DNA from: Macrolepiota albuminosa
Taxonomy: Eukaryota > Basidiomycota > Agaricomycetes > Agaricales > Agaricaceae
DNA length: 64,000 nucleotides
Direction of reading: 5' to 3'
Assembly: GCA_027475525.1 (NCBI GenBank)
Contig: JAMWFC010000027.1
Location: forward strand, 63,343 to 127,342
The notes under the pieces are model-generated. The model was given only the letters and a program-made list of their open reading frames with translations. It did not search any database and had not been told where the DNA came from. Shown here one piece after another: positions 1 through 12,908 of the stretch. The position numbers and the translations under genes are program-made. The first letter of the stretch is position 1; every line of letters starts with the position of its first letter.

Positions 1-309
1 ACAAATCCCTGCTTTTCATAAACATATTAGTGAAACAGACCGTACGAGGTTTTTATATAGCTTTTCCTCTTTCTACCCGGGTACGGTAGCGGAGCGGAGA
101 ACTCGTTTTAAGGTGGGGACATAAGTTGATTCACCCAAATTTAATGATCGATCGGATAGGAGCGGGTCAACGATGACATACATTCAATCCACGCGCCACT
201 ACGATCCCGGTCACACATAAGGACACAACGTTCTCCTTCTCAAACGTGCAGACCTCTCCCCTTCCTGCTACGAGTTCCACTTCAAACGCCGACGCTTTCG
301 AGGCCACTA

Positions 310-1104
310 ATGTCCAGTGCGACCTTAACGTCGTCTGCATTGACGCAGCTCCCGTCTATCGGCACCCCCGGCAACAACGGGAGCGGCACTAGCCGAAGCG
401 CAAGCTACTTCTTTGGATTTCTCGTCACGTTTGCTGTACTCCTTATTCTATTCGTCGTGGCAGGATTTCTTTCGCGGCACCGGATGCGAGCGCATCGGCG
501 TGCTGCAACACTGGAGACGGAAATAGGGGCCGGGGATCCATGGGTGTATGGGTATCGTGAACGCAGGTTGTACGAGGAAGCGAAAAAGGTGAGGCCTGTG
601 TGGATGGAGCGGTGGTATGAGGATCCAGACATGAATGAAAAAACGAGGCAATCCAGTGTGGATGGTCAAACTGGGAGGTGGCAGGACATGATGGTACGTC
701 TGCTGGATGTTGAGAATTGTGACACTCGGGATGGCATGTGTCTCCGTGTCTAATTAGACTTCTAGCCTCTTTCGGTGACTCTCACGCGTCTCGAACGTGA
801 ACTGAAGCCAAATGAAGGAGCTGGCGAGGAGGGAAAATCACGAAGAAGTTCTTCTTCGACGGTATCATCTTGGCTTTCTAGTTGGAACACGACGAAGGAA
901 ACAGATGCAGTCCAGGTCGTGGACCCTCCATCACATTTTCTAACGCAGGATGCGTTGCACGACCCGGAAGCAGAGGTGGACGTTGTCGTTATGATTGCTA
1001 TGCCACGCAGCCCGGACACGCGGGGATACGAATTTGGGATCACCAATGTACCAATTGTGGGTCAACGAGCAAATCCATGTATTATTAGTAGTGTACCCGA
1101 ATAA
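310..1104 (+). CDS. Single-pass membrane protein, unknown function (2 exons, 240 aa)
   Basis: Exons 310..693 and 766..1104 join in phase 0 across a 72-nt intron with borders GTACGT and TCTAG. The product starts with a Ser/Thr/Gly-rich stretch of about 30 residues. One strong hydrophobic helix follows (about residues 33-53, beginning YFFGFLVTFAVLL), then a basic stop-transfer segment (SRHRMRAHRR). The rest is a charged tail of about 180 residues with short motifs such as WVYGYRERRLYEEA and a Ser-rich patch. This arrangement suggests an N-out/C-in type III single-pass membrane protein with a cytosolic tail. Small proteins of this design are common and mostly unnamed in Agaricomycetes, so I assign no function. 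The first ATG of the frame is used. Gene reality is supported by the clean intron and by the continued open frame after splicing. Confidence 0.6.
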
Positions 1105-1877
1105 TTTACTTTAGTGTGGTGTAGGCTCCGGCCTCCGTTAATGAAACCTATCTTAGTCTAATCATATGTCGAAAAATGACTCGTCTAATCAGAAGAAGTT
1201 CGCCAAGATAACCAGGAAGTTCAGGCCTTCGTAACTTCCGTCAGAATCCCAATAAGTATTTCCTTAAAGATGATAAACACACGAGAGCCCATTCAGTTGC
1301 CGAGTAAGGGGTACAAGAAACGTAGCAGAGTGTCATCCCGATGTACTGTTGTTAAACATCTATACTCCGAATATCCTCGAGGTCCCGTGTGGCGAGACAT
1401 GCATCCATTAATTGATTATGTCGCCAATGTAATAGGTGGGACCAGAGATCGCGAAGGTAATGACGAAGTTCAGAGTCTCTTGCAGGAGGCCCCGGGAAGC
1501 TCCCGAGAAACCTTGTCCACGAAATAGCGGATTTGAGAGGAAATTTTGACCAAATTCAAGTCCCAACTTTGCGGATTCGTGGCCTCTGATCATGTAAACT
1601 TTGTCCGTAATATTGCGGATTTGAGGCTCAGCCGGATGAAATTTTTGAGATTTTGACAACAAAATTCTGAGCATTCAAGGCAATCTGAGTCCCTTAATTG
1701 AGGTGTATGACAGGTTCTCAATGTAAATTTACGTATCGACTTGTTACATGTGTGATAGCACAAAAAAAATGAGAATTTCCTTTTTAAGACGTATGTTTGC
1801 ATATGTTGTCTGTTATTGTGGATGAGAACTTGCATCTGGTGAGTTTTTTTTCAGAGGTTCTATGTATTGCAAATGCG
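1105..1877. other. Intergenic segment, no gene supported
   Basis: This stretch still contains normal CpG numbers. A short open frame at 1270-1527 (85 codons) has no recognisable motif and no splice partners, so it is not called. I see no RNA gene here. Confidence 0.4.
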
Positions 1878-3506
1878 AAGGGCTGAACTAAAGAAAGACA
1901 AAAATATAATTATAAATATAAACATTGATTATCTAAACTAGAAGTGACTAGAAGGAAATTGGCACTTGACATAAGTAAAAGAGGCAGTTGATAATTGTTG
2001 CAGACAGAGTATGTAAGAGTGAAGTTTGGTGACTATTGTATATATCTCCTTTATTTCTGATGCTGGAAACTGTTTCTGACAGAAAAAGCAAAAAAAAAAT
2101 GTGTCATACTTTTTCTTTGTCACACTTTGCCTTGGAAAATGGCATGACACATTTCTTTCTCACTTTTTCCTGAGAAAAAAATATTGGCTGCCAGCAGTGC
2201 TTGTGTTCAATTGTCAGTCAAATTTCAACTATGGATATTTATTTAGTACTCCTGTGTTTTCTGATTTGTTATAGAAGAAAACCTGATAAAAAAGTTTTTC
2301 TTTGCTCTTGTTTTTTCTTACTATTATCATGACCCTCTTACTGAGCCATGGAGTGCTAAAACCCTTGTTTTGCCACTGTTACAAAGCCTTTTGTGATACA
2401 TTGTTTTGTGATTCACCTCTTCTAAGCACTCCTCCTAGCAGGATAGAGCATGACATTTGCATATGATATATGTCTAATAGAATTCTGCCATTGTAGCAGA
2501 AGTCTACATTCTTATATTTATTATAGCTTCACAACATCAACTCTTTTGTGCTGTTTCAGAGAATTAGCAGAGATTTTTGAGCAGGAAGTAGATGGAATAT
2601 AGAGAATAGTGATAAAAAATAGAAATATGGATAGAGAATGGATTTTTTAGATTTGTTGTGAATTTGCATTTTATATTTGTAATATTTAGATGTTTACAAT
2701 ATAATATACTCTGTCTAATTTAATAGTCTGCAAATAGTTACATTCTGATCAGTTGAAAATGTTGGAATTGTTTGAGCCATTACAGACACTCACTGGACTA
2801 GCCACCTTGGTCATCCTGCTTTGACTGGCCAGGGTAACCAGACAATAGCCATTCTTCCATAGCACAAGTATGTAAAGATATGTTACATGAAAAACACCCT
2901 CAGTTGATTATTATGAGGCTAAGGGGTGAGTACTTACTATACATATTTATTATTACAATGAGAATCTTACTGTACTCTTAGATTAATGTACATTACATTG
3001 ATCTTAGGTCTGATAACATACCTGCCTGATTTCTAACAGAAAATGGTAATGGTCTATCTATTGACAATCTCTATCTCTTTTCATCAAATAGAATTTTTAC
3101 CACAAGAAGAAGTAATGGTAGTCTGCAATCAATTATTTTCTGTCAGGTAAAATTGGCATGTGCTAGCAAGAAAGAACAAACTAGGTATTGCAAGTAAATG
3201 TGATATAATGATTTTGTGTAGAGTTGTTCACTTCAGAATGTTTTTAAACACATATAAGGTGGATAGCATGTAACAAATATCATATATAAGCAAGACAGGT
3301 GATAACAGGTTTGCTTTAAGGTCTTTGAAATAGTAGTATAATTAACTAGTTTCATACTGCATTAAAATGGTATTTCAGATTACCTGGAATGAAAATGAAG
3401 ACATCTGTTTTTTTACTAGAGAAAAAGGACAAATTTTTCAAGGAGAAATGAAAAAAAATTATATGATGACTTTCAATGTCTGTTGAGCTTAATCTAATTC
3501 CTCTTT
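1878..3506. mobile_element. CpG-free AT-rich block, probable decayed transposon
   Basis: About 1.63 kb contain no CG dinucleotide at all, whereas the neighbouring genes are full of them. There is no long open frame, and homopolymer runs are frequent. Part of the left portion (around 2100-2200) resembles sequence just beyond the right end (around 3600-3717): the 13-mer CTGCCAGCAGTGC is shared at 2188-2200 and 3705-3717, with weaker similarity before it. Complete loss of CpG fits long-term cytosine methylation and deamination of a silenced element. The element class cannot be told, because no coding relic is legible. Confidence 0.5.
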
Positions 3507-3863
3507 CGGAAATAAACATGTCTTAAAGATTTCCATGCTATCTCTGCCAGCTACATGATGGTAAAGAAATATGAGTTTTATTGCAAAAACAATTCAGAGA
3601 AAATTTTCCTAACTCTTGCAGCAAGAATTTGCTTACATATTTTCTAGGGAAAAACGACATGGAAGTAGTATGCCTTGTCCTTTTTCTTGAGGAAACAGTA
3701 TCCACTGCCAGCAGTGCAAACAGTGACCTCGTGTGGATAACCGTCACGCCACGGCTATTCTCACAAATACCCACGATCAATCAGTCATGTCACATGCAAA
3801 AAGTCCCGCAATTGTAGCTTACTCCACATCGTTGACGATACAATTCTTCATCCAACAATCGCG

Positions 3864-6800
3864 ATGAAGATCACTGGTTCGGGCTCTAGGCTTTCCCCTA
3901 TCGCCATTGACGACTCTGAGGATGAAGTCCTACAAGAACTCGTCTGCGAGGCAGGTTTCGAGCCAAGCCCGTTATCCCCTGTGGCCGATCAGCACGACAA
4001 GGTTCCATGGATTGGGGTGTTGACCAACGCAAGTAAAGGAGCTTTTCAGCAACCCAATTTTGAGGGTAATAAATTGACTTATCCTTGTTCTTCAGCTTCT
4101 CAAACCTTTTCTATAATGTTACAGGCAAATCATCACGAAAGAGGAAAAGAAACATGAATGATACGCAGAGCGGGTTAGCTGCGAGCACAAGTCAGCAGAG
4201 ACTGGATACTGCAACACACCTGCAGCCCGTGGCCTTGAGCAAGAAAGCGAGGAAGCGGCGAAGGAGGCTTGAACGTCTGTTAGAGGAACATGGTGGTCAG
4301 CCTCCACGTCCCCCTATGTGGCCGAATGGCACGCATCATCTCGCAAATGAGCTGTTCAATTCCCGCATAATGGGCGGAGCTGGTGTCGGACTGGACAAGC
4401 CTCACGCCGTTCCCGACCCCTATTTAATTTATAGCACGGCCGACTCCGCTTCATATCAATATAATAGTGAGACTCCTGTTGCTTCCTCATCGTCTCCGTG
4501 GGTCGCATCCATGGCTATGGCTGCTGAAGCACCCATGTCCATGTTAGATGGGCACGGAACTGAAAGCTGGGATTCGTATGCTTACTCTTTGAACTGGTCA
4601 GATCATTCTAAACCCCCGGCAGTCAGTATACCGCAGTTTTCAGAACCGATACCTGCACCAAAGCCTCCTCCTGCGCCACCCCCTGCTATAATGCCTGCTT
4701 CTGCTGCTCCAGCGGGCCCGCCTCCAACGCAGGTCATTGGAATGAAACCAGATCATGACCCTTCAAGCAAGCACGGCTTATTTGTAATTCCACCAAATGC
4801 TACAAGTGGTAATACAGATATCCTGTCAACTAAAGGGAATCCTTACATTCCAAATCCTGCTCGGACCCTCGTCATGGAACAATTACCCAAATCGCACCGT
4901 ACCCAGGACTGGGTCAAGAACTGGAGCAAATCAGCTTGTGGCGCCTACCCAGTATTCTCGTGTATAGATCACCACGGAGCGAAGGCATTGGTGGAATTCG
5001 CTACTGCTGAGTTAGCGCGAAAAGCTTGGGGTAGTCCCCGGCTTGGTGCTGCTCTAAGTGGACTGAAGACTCATCAGTTAAAAGGCCGACCGCGAGAGGA
5101 CCTAATCAAAGTTTGGTGGTATCGAGTTGATGGCATTGGAGCAAATGCCGGAGTTGGCGAGATTGAAGAGGGAGAGATCGAAGGCGATGCAGCCGAGAAG
5201 GAAACTGAAGTACCTGTGAAGAAGGAGACTAAAAAAGAGAGGAAAGCTAGGCTTCTTCGCGAGCGGCAAGCAAAGAAGGCTGCAGCCGCTGCGAAACTTC
5301 CTGTTCAAGTGTCTCCAGTTAATGGAGACGCGCATGGGGGGCCGGCAGCGAAAGAGGTGGCTACACCTCAACCGCTTGCCTTGTCCCCAAATCCAGTCCA
5401 ATTCTCTCAAGATTCCAATTCAGGATTTTCATATTACTCCATCACACCTCAACCTCTTCCTCATCCGTTACCACATACTCCTGTTTCCGCGTCCCTAGTT
5501 TCACGTGTTCCGTTGCCTTCTCAATCTTCGCTGGAGACCCAATGGCGTCCTAAGCACGAATTACCCAAGAAACCAACGCGAGAAACTATAATGAACGCCA
5601 CTTCTACTATTTCATCAACAAAGTCGTCGACAACTATACAGACTTCCCCGACTACCACTCAGCCTGTTTCGCCACTTTTGAATCTGCCCGTTACCCCAAC
5701 GTACGAAGACATGGATGTCGAAGACGATATGGATCTAGAATCTCCCCGAACAGCTGAACGTATCACCTTCGATCTAACATCGTCACAACATCAGCCTGAC
5801 GCAGTATCTCTAGCCACACAGATGGTTCGTGTGGCTGTCCCCAATACTTTCTCATCCTCAGCCACATCTAAAACCGATGTGCCCTCAACCACCTCGGATG
5901 GCGTCCATCACACGTCATCAGACCCTGGATCAACCACAAATCAGTTCGCGCCGTCATCTCTGGAAACCATTACGTCCCAATCACCTTCAGCTTCTGGAAC
6001 ACCGCCACTCGAGCCACGAGCAATGAAGAATGTACCCAAAGGCCCAAGCTTCAAGATACGGTCTCTGCTTGCGAGACAAAAGGAATTGGAGGAGAGAATA
6101 TCGAAAAGCAAATTGGAACTTGGAATCACTACGGCGCCGGTACCACCCACTGTTAGAACTGAGTCCCCAATGTCGACGAGGGAGTCGTCGCTCCAAGAGG
6201 ACGGGGAAGATAAGCAAGCGATGGAGGAGAGGTTGAGGTTGCTGGTGCTTCGCAGTCAGAAGAACAGATTGAAGAGCTCGGTGTCTGCGACTCCTGCGAC
6301 TAACACACAAGTATCTTCGCCCATTCCGACTGTCGATCCTCCTATATCAGGAAATGCAATTACCCCGGCGACGAGCGCACTTCGTGAGACTCCGGCCTCA
6401 GTTTCTGCTATTCCTTCTGTAAAAACCACTACGTTTTCCTTGGACGACCTTGCTGTATCTTTCATAACCGAGACAATTGAGACCGTCAAAGCTACGCCGA
6501 ATTCGTCCATGCCAACCCCTTCGGCGGCGCCAGCTCCAGCCCCTGGACCAATCACGGCTGCACAGAGCCAAAAAACCAAGTTGACAGCGATGGCGAAACA
6601 AAAGCTTGAGCTTGCAGCGCAGCAGAAACGGTTGGAGGCACATATTGCGGAGACCAAAGTCTTGATGATGAAATTTCAAAAAGCAAGGACGAAGCAGGAG
6701 CGGGAAGTCATTATGGCGGCTATGCGCGAACAAAGCCGGTGCGTGTCTCTCCTCTCTTCCAGTCGCGATGTGGGGTGCTGGGGTTGTCGTCCTTTTAATA

Positions 6801-7174
6801 AGAACAGCTGAGTAATTTTTGCCGTTGTGCTGCGTGTGGTTACAGGACCGCTTCGATTTCGAATGACGATGACGATCCCCCGACAACGACTACTATCGCT
6901 TCTGCTCTGCGTGTGGTTACAGGACCGCTTCGATTTCGAATGACGATGACGATCCCCCGACAACGACTACTATCGCTTCTGCTCTACAAGGACGACGACA
7001 GCTCAGGTTACACCGGATCCGACGGGCCAGCTGGCCGCCAACAATGCGGGGAATAATATACCGGGGCATACGACAGTGCATGCAGTAAAGAAGTGGCCTG
7101 GGTCGCATGAACCTGACGCTGGAGTCCTTATTGTCAGTGATGACGAGGACGAGGAGAGCGAATGTGATCATTAG
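3864..7174 (+). CDS. RRM-like nuclear protein with coiled-coil C-terminus (3 exons, 999 aa)
   Basis: Exons 3864..4065, 4125..6738 and 6991..7174 sum to exactly 1000 codons. The N-terminus is acidic (IDDSEDEV). A strongly basic patch follows (RKRKR, then KKARKRRRRLERLLEE), consistent with a nuclear signal and an RNA- or DNA-contacting helix. An RRM-like fold lies at about residues 312-403: a first strand around TLVMEQLP, a helix around TQDWVKNW, a third strand around AKALVEFATAELARKAW, and a last strand KVWWYRVDG. The middle is Pro/Ser/Thr-rich and disordered. Two coiled coils appear, at about residues 715-735 and 889-938. The third exon supplies an acidic tail (VSDDEDEESE). Layout (RRM plus coiled coil) recalls RNA-processing factors of the RBM26/27 type, but I cannot assign orthology. 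The third-exon acceptor (AAG at 6988-6990) was chosen because it alone keeps the acidic C-terminus in frame. The second intron holds a 77-bp perfect duplication. Confidence 0.75.
6830..6983. repeat. Perfect 77-bp tandem duplication inside an intron
   Basis: Copies start at 6830 and 6907. Each carries a decoy splice acceptor (GTGGTTACAG). The period of 77 recurs eleven more times in the window, so this is probably an assembly overlap rather than biology. Collapsing it would shorten the intron from 252 to 175 nt without changing the protein. Confidence 0.9.
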
Positions 7175-8422
7175 CGAATTACACGGGCCCTTCCGGTCCG
7201 CTTGTTCCTGCAAGCGGTCTGCATAGGCGGTGCCCGGTATGATAGGTACGTTTTGGTAGGTCTTTCATCAGGGCGTTGCTGCTGTGTTGGGTCCATCTCC
7301 TTTGCATCACGTGGATGTTGCATGTTTTAGGTTGGGGACCCGAGAATGGTGACGAAGGGGGAGGAAGTATGGGTAGCTATTCTGGATGACGAGATTTTGA
7401 CTCTGATGGAGACTCAGAGTGTTCATGATGTCCGGAAGTTTTTTGTATATTTTCTTGATTCTGAATCTGTGATTCCTCTGAAACGTGTGCAGGAAATCGA
7501 CCATTTGGGGTCTTCCTCTTCAAGGGAAAAAGGTGAGTCAATCATTGGCTACTTACTACTTTGTGGTGAAGATGACTTGAGACTAGATATGTGCTTCAAA
7601 TCCCAAGCTTCAGCTTCAAACAACGGTATACTACTCTGAGTAGTACACGCGTGTACCAGAGCTGTGTACTGATCCAGGTGGATCGTGATTGAGTTGGAGT
7701 CACCAATGCCTACAGCGAGATGCTGGGATTTAGCATGCTGTAGATGATCGTGAACGTGCCTGAGACGATGAATGCACAGACACGAGGGACTGATTTGGTT
7801 TGACTGGTAAGTAGTGTGTGGGCAACTAAGACTGCTTATGGCAGTTTATACTCGCAGCCTGTCTGCGCTCACAGTTTGTTCTCTTCCTACATCCGCTGTG
7901 TTATAAATTATGATTTCAATTATACTTTAATGTGCAATGAGGCGAATGGGTTAGAGTTTCGAAGAGTTCTGAATTATGATTGACCTCTCGGTACGGTTAT
8001 TGTTAACAATATAACAAGACGAAAGAACGTTGTTTGCCGAATCGAGAGCAGGCGCCCACTGCCGATGTTTTTGTTTCGTCAGTCAATTGTTTATGACCTG
8101 TGATCCGACACAAATTCAAGGAGGGCAGTGTCCGGATTGCTGACCAATCCACTCGCGTGTGGCCACAGCTTACAAAACAGTGGCCAAACAAAGCTTTCCT
8201 GCTTAACCCCTCACTACCACCAGTTTCTGGTTACACTCGTCCTCTAGACTTCGTAAGTCGCCATTTCTCGTCAAGTACTGTTCTCATCATTGACTTGCTG
8301 CCCAATCTCTCTAATCGTCCTTGAATCGCCTTTTGCCGCTCGTAATCTCCTCGACTATCGCGCTGATCGTGTGCGATTGCTTCACTCCTCCATAGCTTCT
8401 CTATCCAAGTACATAGTTGCCA
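7175..8422. other. Intergenic segment, no gene supported
   Basis: This holds the 3' region of the RRM-like gene and the 5' region of the E2 gene. An open frame at 7346-7639 (97 codons, beginning MVTKGEEVWVAILDDE) has protein-like composition, but no motif or splice structure I can connect. It may be untranslated sequence. Other frames are short. Confidence 0.35.
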
Positions 8423-9120
<698 letters not shown>

Positions 9121-10277
9121 TACATACTGAAATCATCACCGATGGGTTCAGCCTTGTGAAACAGAGACTGTTGGTGGCTTTGCCTGAATCCTGTAATACG
9201 TATCATACTCTCTTGTTGCACCTTGTAACCACACATCCTTGAATCCAATATCAGCATATTTTCATTCTCACAAGGCTGATTTTTTCATTTGTGAAATTTT
9301 TCTGCCAATGGTTGCGAAGCGGCGATCACGTTCTGGCCGAAGACGTCGCAAGATTCGGCGGGCGCACATAGCGATTGGACCTAGCACAAACAACTGAACA
9401 AGATATCATTGAAATAACGTGAACACATTGGAGATAAGTCAACTGATAGGTATGATATCGTGATCGAGGTTACGAAAGATAAATTAGGCAGGAGTGCTGA
9501 TAAACTTGTACTGCTCTCAGGGTCCTCAACTGAGCTCCGACCCATCCTGCACTGGGCTTGCGTCACCTTTAAAAGTTAATCTTAATCCCACTGCTGACGT
9601 TTGGAACGGAACCATATCTCCGCTCTGTCTTGATCCGGAAGGGACCAACACTGCCTTTCACGTCTGACGAGAGCGACCAAAAGATTTTTCGGCTTCATGG
9701 ATGGGTATTACATGTCTTTGCCGGAGTTTGAGTGAATCGGCTGGTGAATTGAACAACATACACTTCCGGGTCTCTACGAAACCGTAAACATTGTCGTCAA
9801 CTAGTATTTGTGCGTCAGAGTGTTTGGATGATGCGTAGAAAGCTCTCACTGGTCTTTATCAGCTGAGCTCTCCGTTGAGATCCCCCCGCAATGTAGCCTT
9901 ATCGACCCTGCGGACGAGACAGCCAGGAAATCAATGTCTGACATGAAACGCTCAAACCTCCTACGTTGCGTGTATGTGTACCTGGTGCCTACTGCCGCAT
10001 CATCAAGTCGCACAGACATTACTCGCCGTAGTTGAAGCTTTTTTAGGCAATTCCGGTAGTGCTTCCCCGCTTTTCCCTTTTATGATGCAGCCAGAGCAAT
10101 GCGGATTTTCTGGACTCCTGGTGTCGTCTCTGTTCGGTCTCCTAACAAATTGCTCCTTAGTACTGCCTCAAGGGCCTATATGAAGCCTGTTTTTTTAGCA
10201 ATGAAGATCATCGACTTTTCTTCTGTGTTTTCAAGCATTTCCTCTCATTTTAACGCAAATTTTCATACAACACAAGG
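9121..10277. other. Intergenic segment, no gene supported
   Basis: There are only short frames. One, at 9309-9398, would encode a 29-residue Arg-rich peptide and is probably chance. No repeats or RNA genes were recognised. Confidence 0.4.
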
Positions 10278-10980
10278 ATGCACCCATACAATAGTTGGAC
10301 CGAGGCTGGACAGGGCATCTCCTCTCCGTGGCCGCAGTCGCCTGCTCCTTCAATCCTGGGCGCGCTGCCCTACCCAACTGTCTCGCACGCCACCACCCTC
10401 GTCACCTATTACATCTCTTCTTCTGGCTCGCACATTCTCAATTCCAGAGTCATTGGCCCCGACGGTAGGACACATTACACTATCAGCACGGACCGCGATA
10501 TGACAGGCTACACCACCGTCAAAAACTCACAAGACTGTCCAATCGCGCTCATTGAGTGGAAGTCATCCCCCGTGATTGAAATTCGCGGTCTTGTGTCAAA
10601 GCAGCCCGTGCGCAGCTGGCTCAGGTTGTCACACGATCGCAGGCAAGTCAATCAAAATATTCAAACACATTGTGATTGTGCTAAGCTTTGCGCCATTCAG
10701 TGCACGGTCAATGGAGATTCGCGGTGTCAAGTATATTTGGGCACCACACAATCAATCCATCAATGTAAGAGAGTTCGACTTTGAGAAGTTTTCCACGGAT
10801 TGACCATGCATGTTCTACCAGTTGCACACCGGGGACTTGATTCGCACGTTCCTTGCGAACGTTTCAAGGACCCAGGGCTCCATTGCGATCCAGATAACTT
10901 CCGACGCGATACAACAAAGACTTCTCGAGAGTATCATCATCGCTGCTATGCTCCTTCAGTGCGGCCGAAGCATAGATTAA
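10278..10980 (+). CDS. DUF6593 domain protein (3 exons, 195 aa)
   Basis: Exons are 10278..10642, 10701..10764 and 10822..10980, totalling 196 codons. The whole product resembles the DUF6593 family, which is expanded in Agaricomycetes. Landmarks in order are TYYISSSGSHILNSRVIGPD, the strand pattern around IALIEWKSSPVIEIRGLVSK, SMEIRGVKYIWAP, and a C-terminal helix ending AAMLLQCGRSID. Its biochemical role is unknown; family members are small, predicted intracellular, beta-rich proteins. The first intron uses a GC..AG border (donor AG|GCAAGT), which is why a naive reading runs into the intron. The second intron (10765..10821, donor GTAAGA) removes an apparent in-frame TGA at 10801, so the gene is intact. 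No operon-like partner is evident. Confidence 0.85.
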
Positions 10981-12908
10981 GCCGCCTGGATCCCTGATGT
11001 GCGGAGCAAGATATGTCAACAATTTGGTCTTCGCCTGAATGGTCTCTTATTTATTTTGACTATTTTCTAATCGATCTGTATCTATACTCTTTGATAGTTG
11101 TATCACTGACCCTCACAGGTCCTATTAGATGCAGACGAGGTCCAGCCCTAGATAATTTTACTCTACTTATTTATAAACACAGTATTGTTATCGGTATTTC
11201 TTATATAGTTGTGTGTCATTGCTGTAATATCATTTATATATTGTTCATCAGCTGTTTGGATGAATCTGTTGGGAATGTCGAAGATCTAGACCAGAGGTAC
11301 CATCATCGAACCTCGATATCGCCGTTTGACCTCTATTATTATTAATTATAATCACCAACCCTTTCATATTCTCCCTCTAGATCCAGGGACGAGACAAGTA
11401 AACGAATCCTCACTATACTGTCTCTGTAATAGATAGCAACTCGTTTATTCATACCTACGAGACAAGTAAACAACTACTCGTAAACATACAATCAGAGAAC
11501 GAATATAATACACAGTAATAGAAACACTTACATCCTCAGTATACTGTCTCTGTAATGTTGACCCATAGGTCTTATGTCCGCGCATCCGATCAAATCACGT
11601 GCTTATTGCTACATCATCAGTCGTTCCCTCTCTTTTCACAGCCTCAGTTGTTTACCATCACCAAGGCTCGACACTGAGGCTGTAAGTGATTAATACTTAG
11701 TCATTCTTCGTCCTTGTAATAATACTCATATTTCCTACTTAGTATTTTAATTGTGTCTTTATAGGTATATTAATCTCAGTTGTTTACCATCACCAAGGCT
11801 CGACACTGAGGCTTATTTTAATTGTGTCTTTATAGTGTCTTTATAGGTCCGGGATTCCATGTAATAAATAGCAACTGAGGATGTCGTGTCACGTGGAATG
11901 CCTCTAAACCCCCAAACACTTGAGCATGTAGTACAACTGACTTATCCGTCTAACATCCCTTATTACTTCCCAATTTATCCTGGACATGTATTCAAGACAT
12001 ACCCGGCTCTCAGTCAACTATCCTCTGATCTGAGGGACTTACATTCTCTTTAGTTTAGTGCAATAAATTTAGGTTTTACCAACATAGTTTTGAAGTTGAC
12101 TAGCACTGCCAAGCAAACACAAACATCTTTCCGTTCCTCAACTACTCCAACGACGACCGAATCCCATGCCCGAATAAATAGCGATTCTTCCATGAGCTTT
12201 ACACTTTGCTTGCTGCATAACATGACCTTTTTTTAACCGCGAGCTAAATTCAACACTCATCGCACCTCCGAGCTGGTCCTGACAAATGACATTTTCATGA
12301 GCATGAGTATAGATGACAAGATACCCCTCACTCGATGCACATGCAACTACGTGGCCTATCCTCGATTTACACTGGCCAGAATACCTAAGCGTCCCTGATT
12401 TATATATGATACACCATATATGTAGCCGGCTCGTCGGACCATTCCGATTTGGAAGGGTGAGTACATGTAGTGAAAGAAATCTCCATCAATGCCTCCCCCG
12501 TGGACATTAAGCAACCCCCATGCACAGAGCTTTCTATTCGCACATGATGTCCTCAAGCCATCCTAAGAGGTTTGATCAAGTGACCCAGAACCACATCGGG
12601 TCGGAGCTACGACCATATGTTGTCTCAACTCTTCTTCTTCTCTATACGTCTCAAGGACTTCAGTTTGTGTTCGTGTCGTATGGATCTTGCAATTTATACT
12701 CTGCGTGACATGCCCAGATGACTTCTTGGACATTTATGAGAGACTTCAGTCCTCTGGTATTTTCTGCCATTGACGGAACTTTCTCTTTCTACAACGGTGT
12801 CCCGCTTGTTCCGGAAAACGTATTCATTCACTATAAGTAAGTGACATTCCGAGCTTGCAATGCTTACATCCTGGATTCTATCGTGGTTCCCGTATTGCGC
12901 ACTTCACA
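10981..12908. other. Intergenic segment with repeat debris
   Basis: No gene is supported. The AT-rich part at 11040-11870 contains repeated short phrases: CTATACTGTCTCTGTAAT near 11420 and 11550, CAAGTAAAC near 11395 and 11464, and the repeat listed separately. Together these look like remains of a retroelement end, but no LTR pair or coding relic could be delimited. 11870-12908 shows nothing recognisable before the GH16 start. Confidence 0.4.
11642..11845. repeat. Partial tandem repeat with palindromic edges
   Basis: A 39-bp phrase starting CTCAGTTGTTTACCATCACC and ending ACTGAGGCT occurs at 11643 and again at 11774. Each copy is followed by TTTTAATTGTGTCTTTATAG, and the second spacer is shortened. 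The phrase begins and ends with complementary CCTCAGT/ACTGAGG, so it could fold as a hairpin. Confidence 0.7.

Noticed and set aside
6739..6990. Alternative acceptors at 6845 and 6922 giving a TASISNDDDDPP-type tail for the RRM-like protein
   Set aside because: Both lead to unrelated or truncated C-termini. The acceptor at 6990 alone keeps the long acidic tail in frame and gives exactly 1000 codons.
9309..9398. 29-codon Arg-rich open frame
   Set aside because: Too short, with no conserved family and no splice or promoter context; likely chance.
10801..10803. In-frame TGA in the DUF6593 gene, suggesting a pseudogene
   Set aside because: A canonical 57-nt intron (10765..10821, GTAAGA...CCAG) removes it and restores the family-typical sequence.
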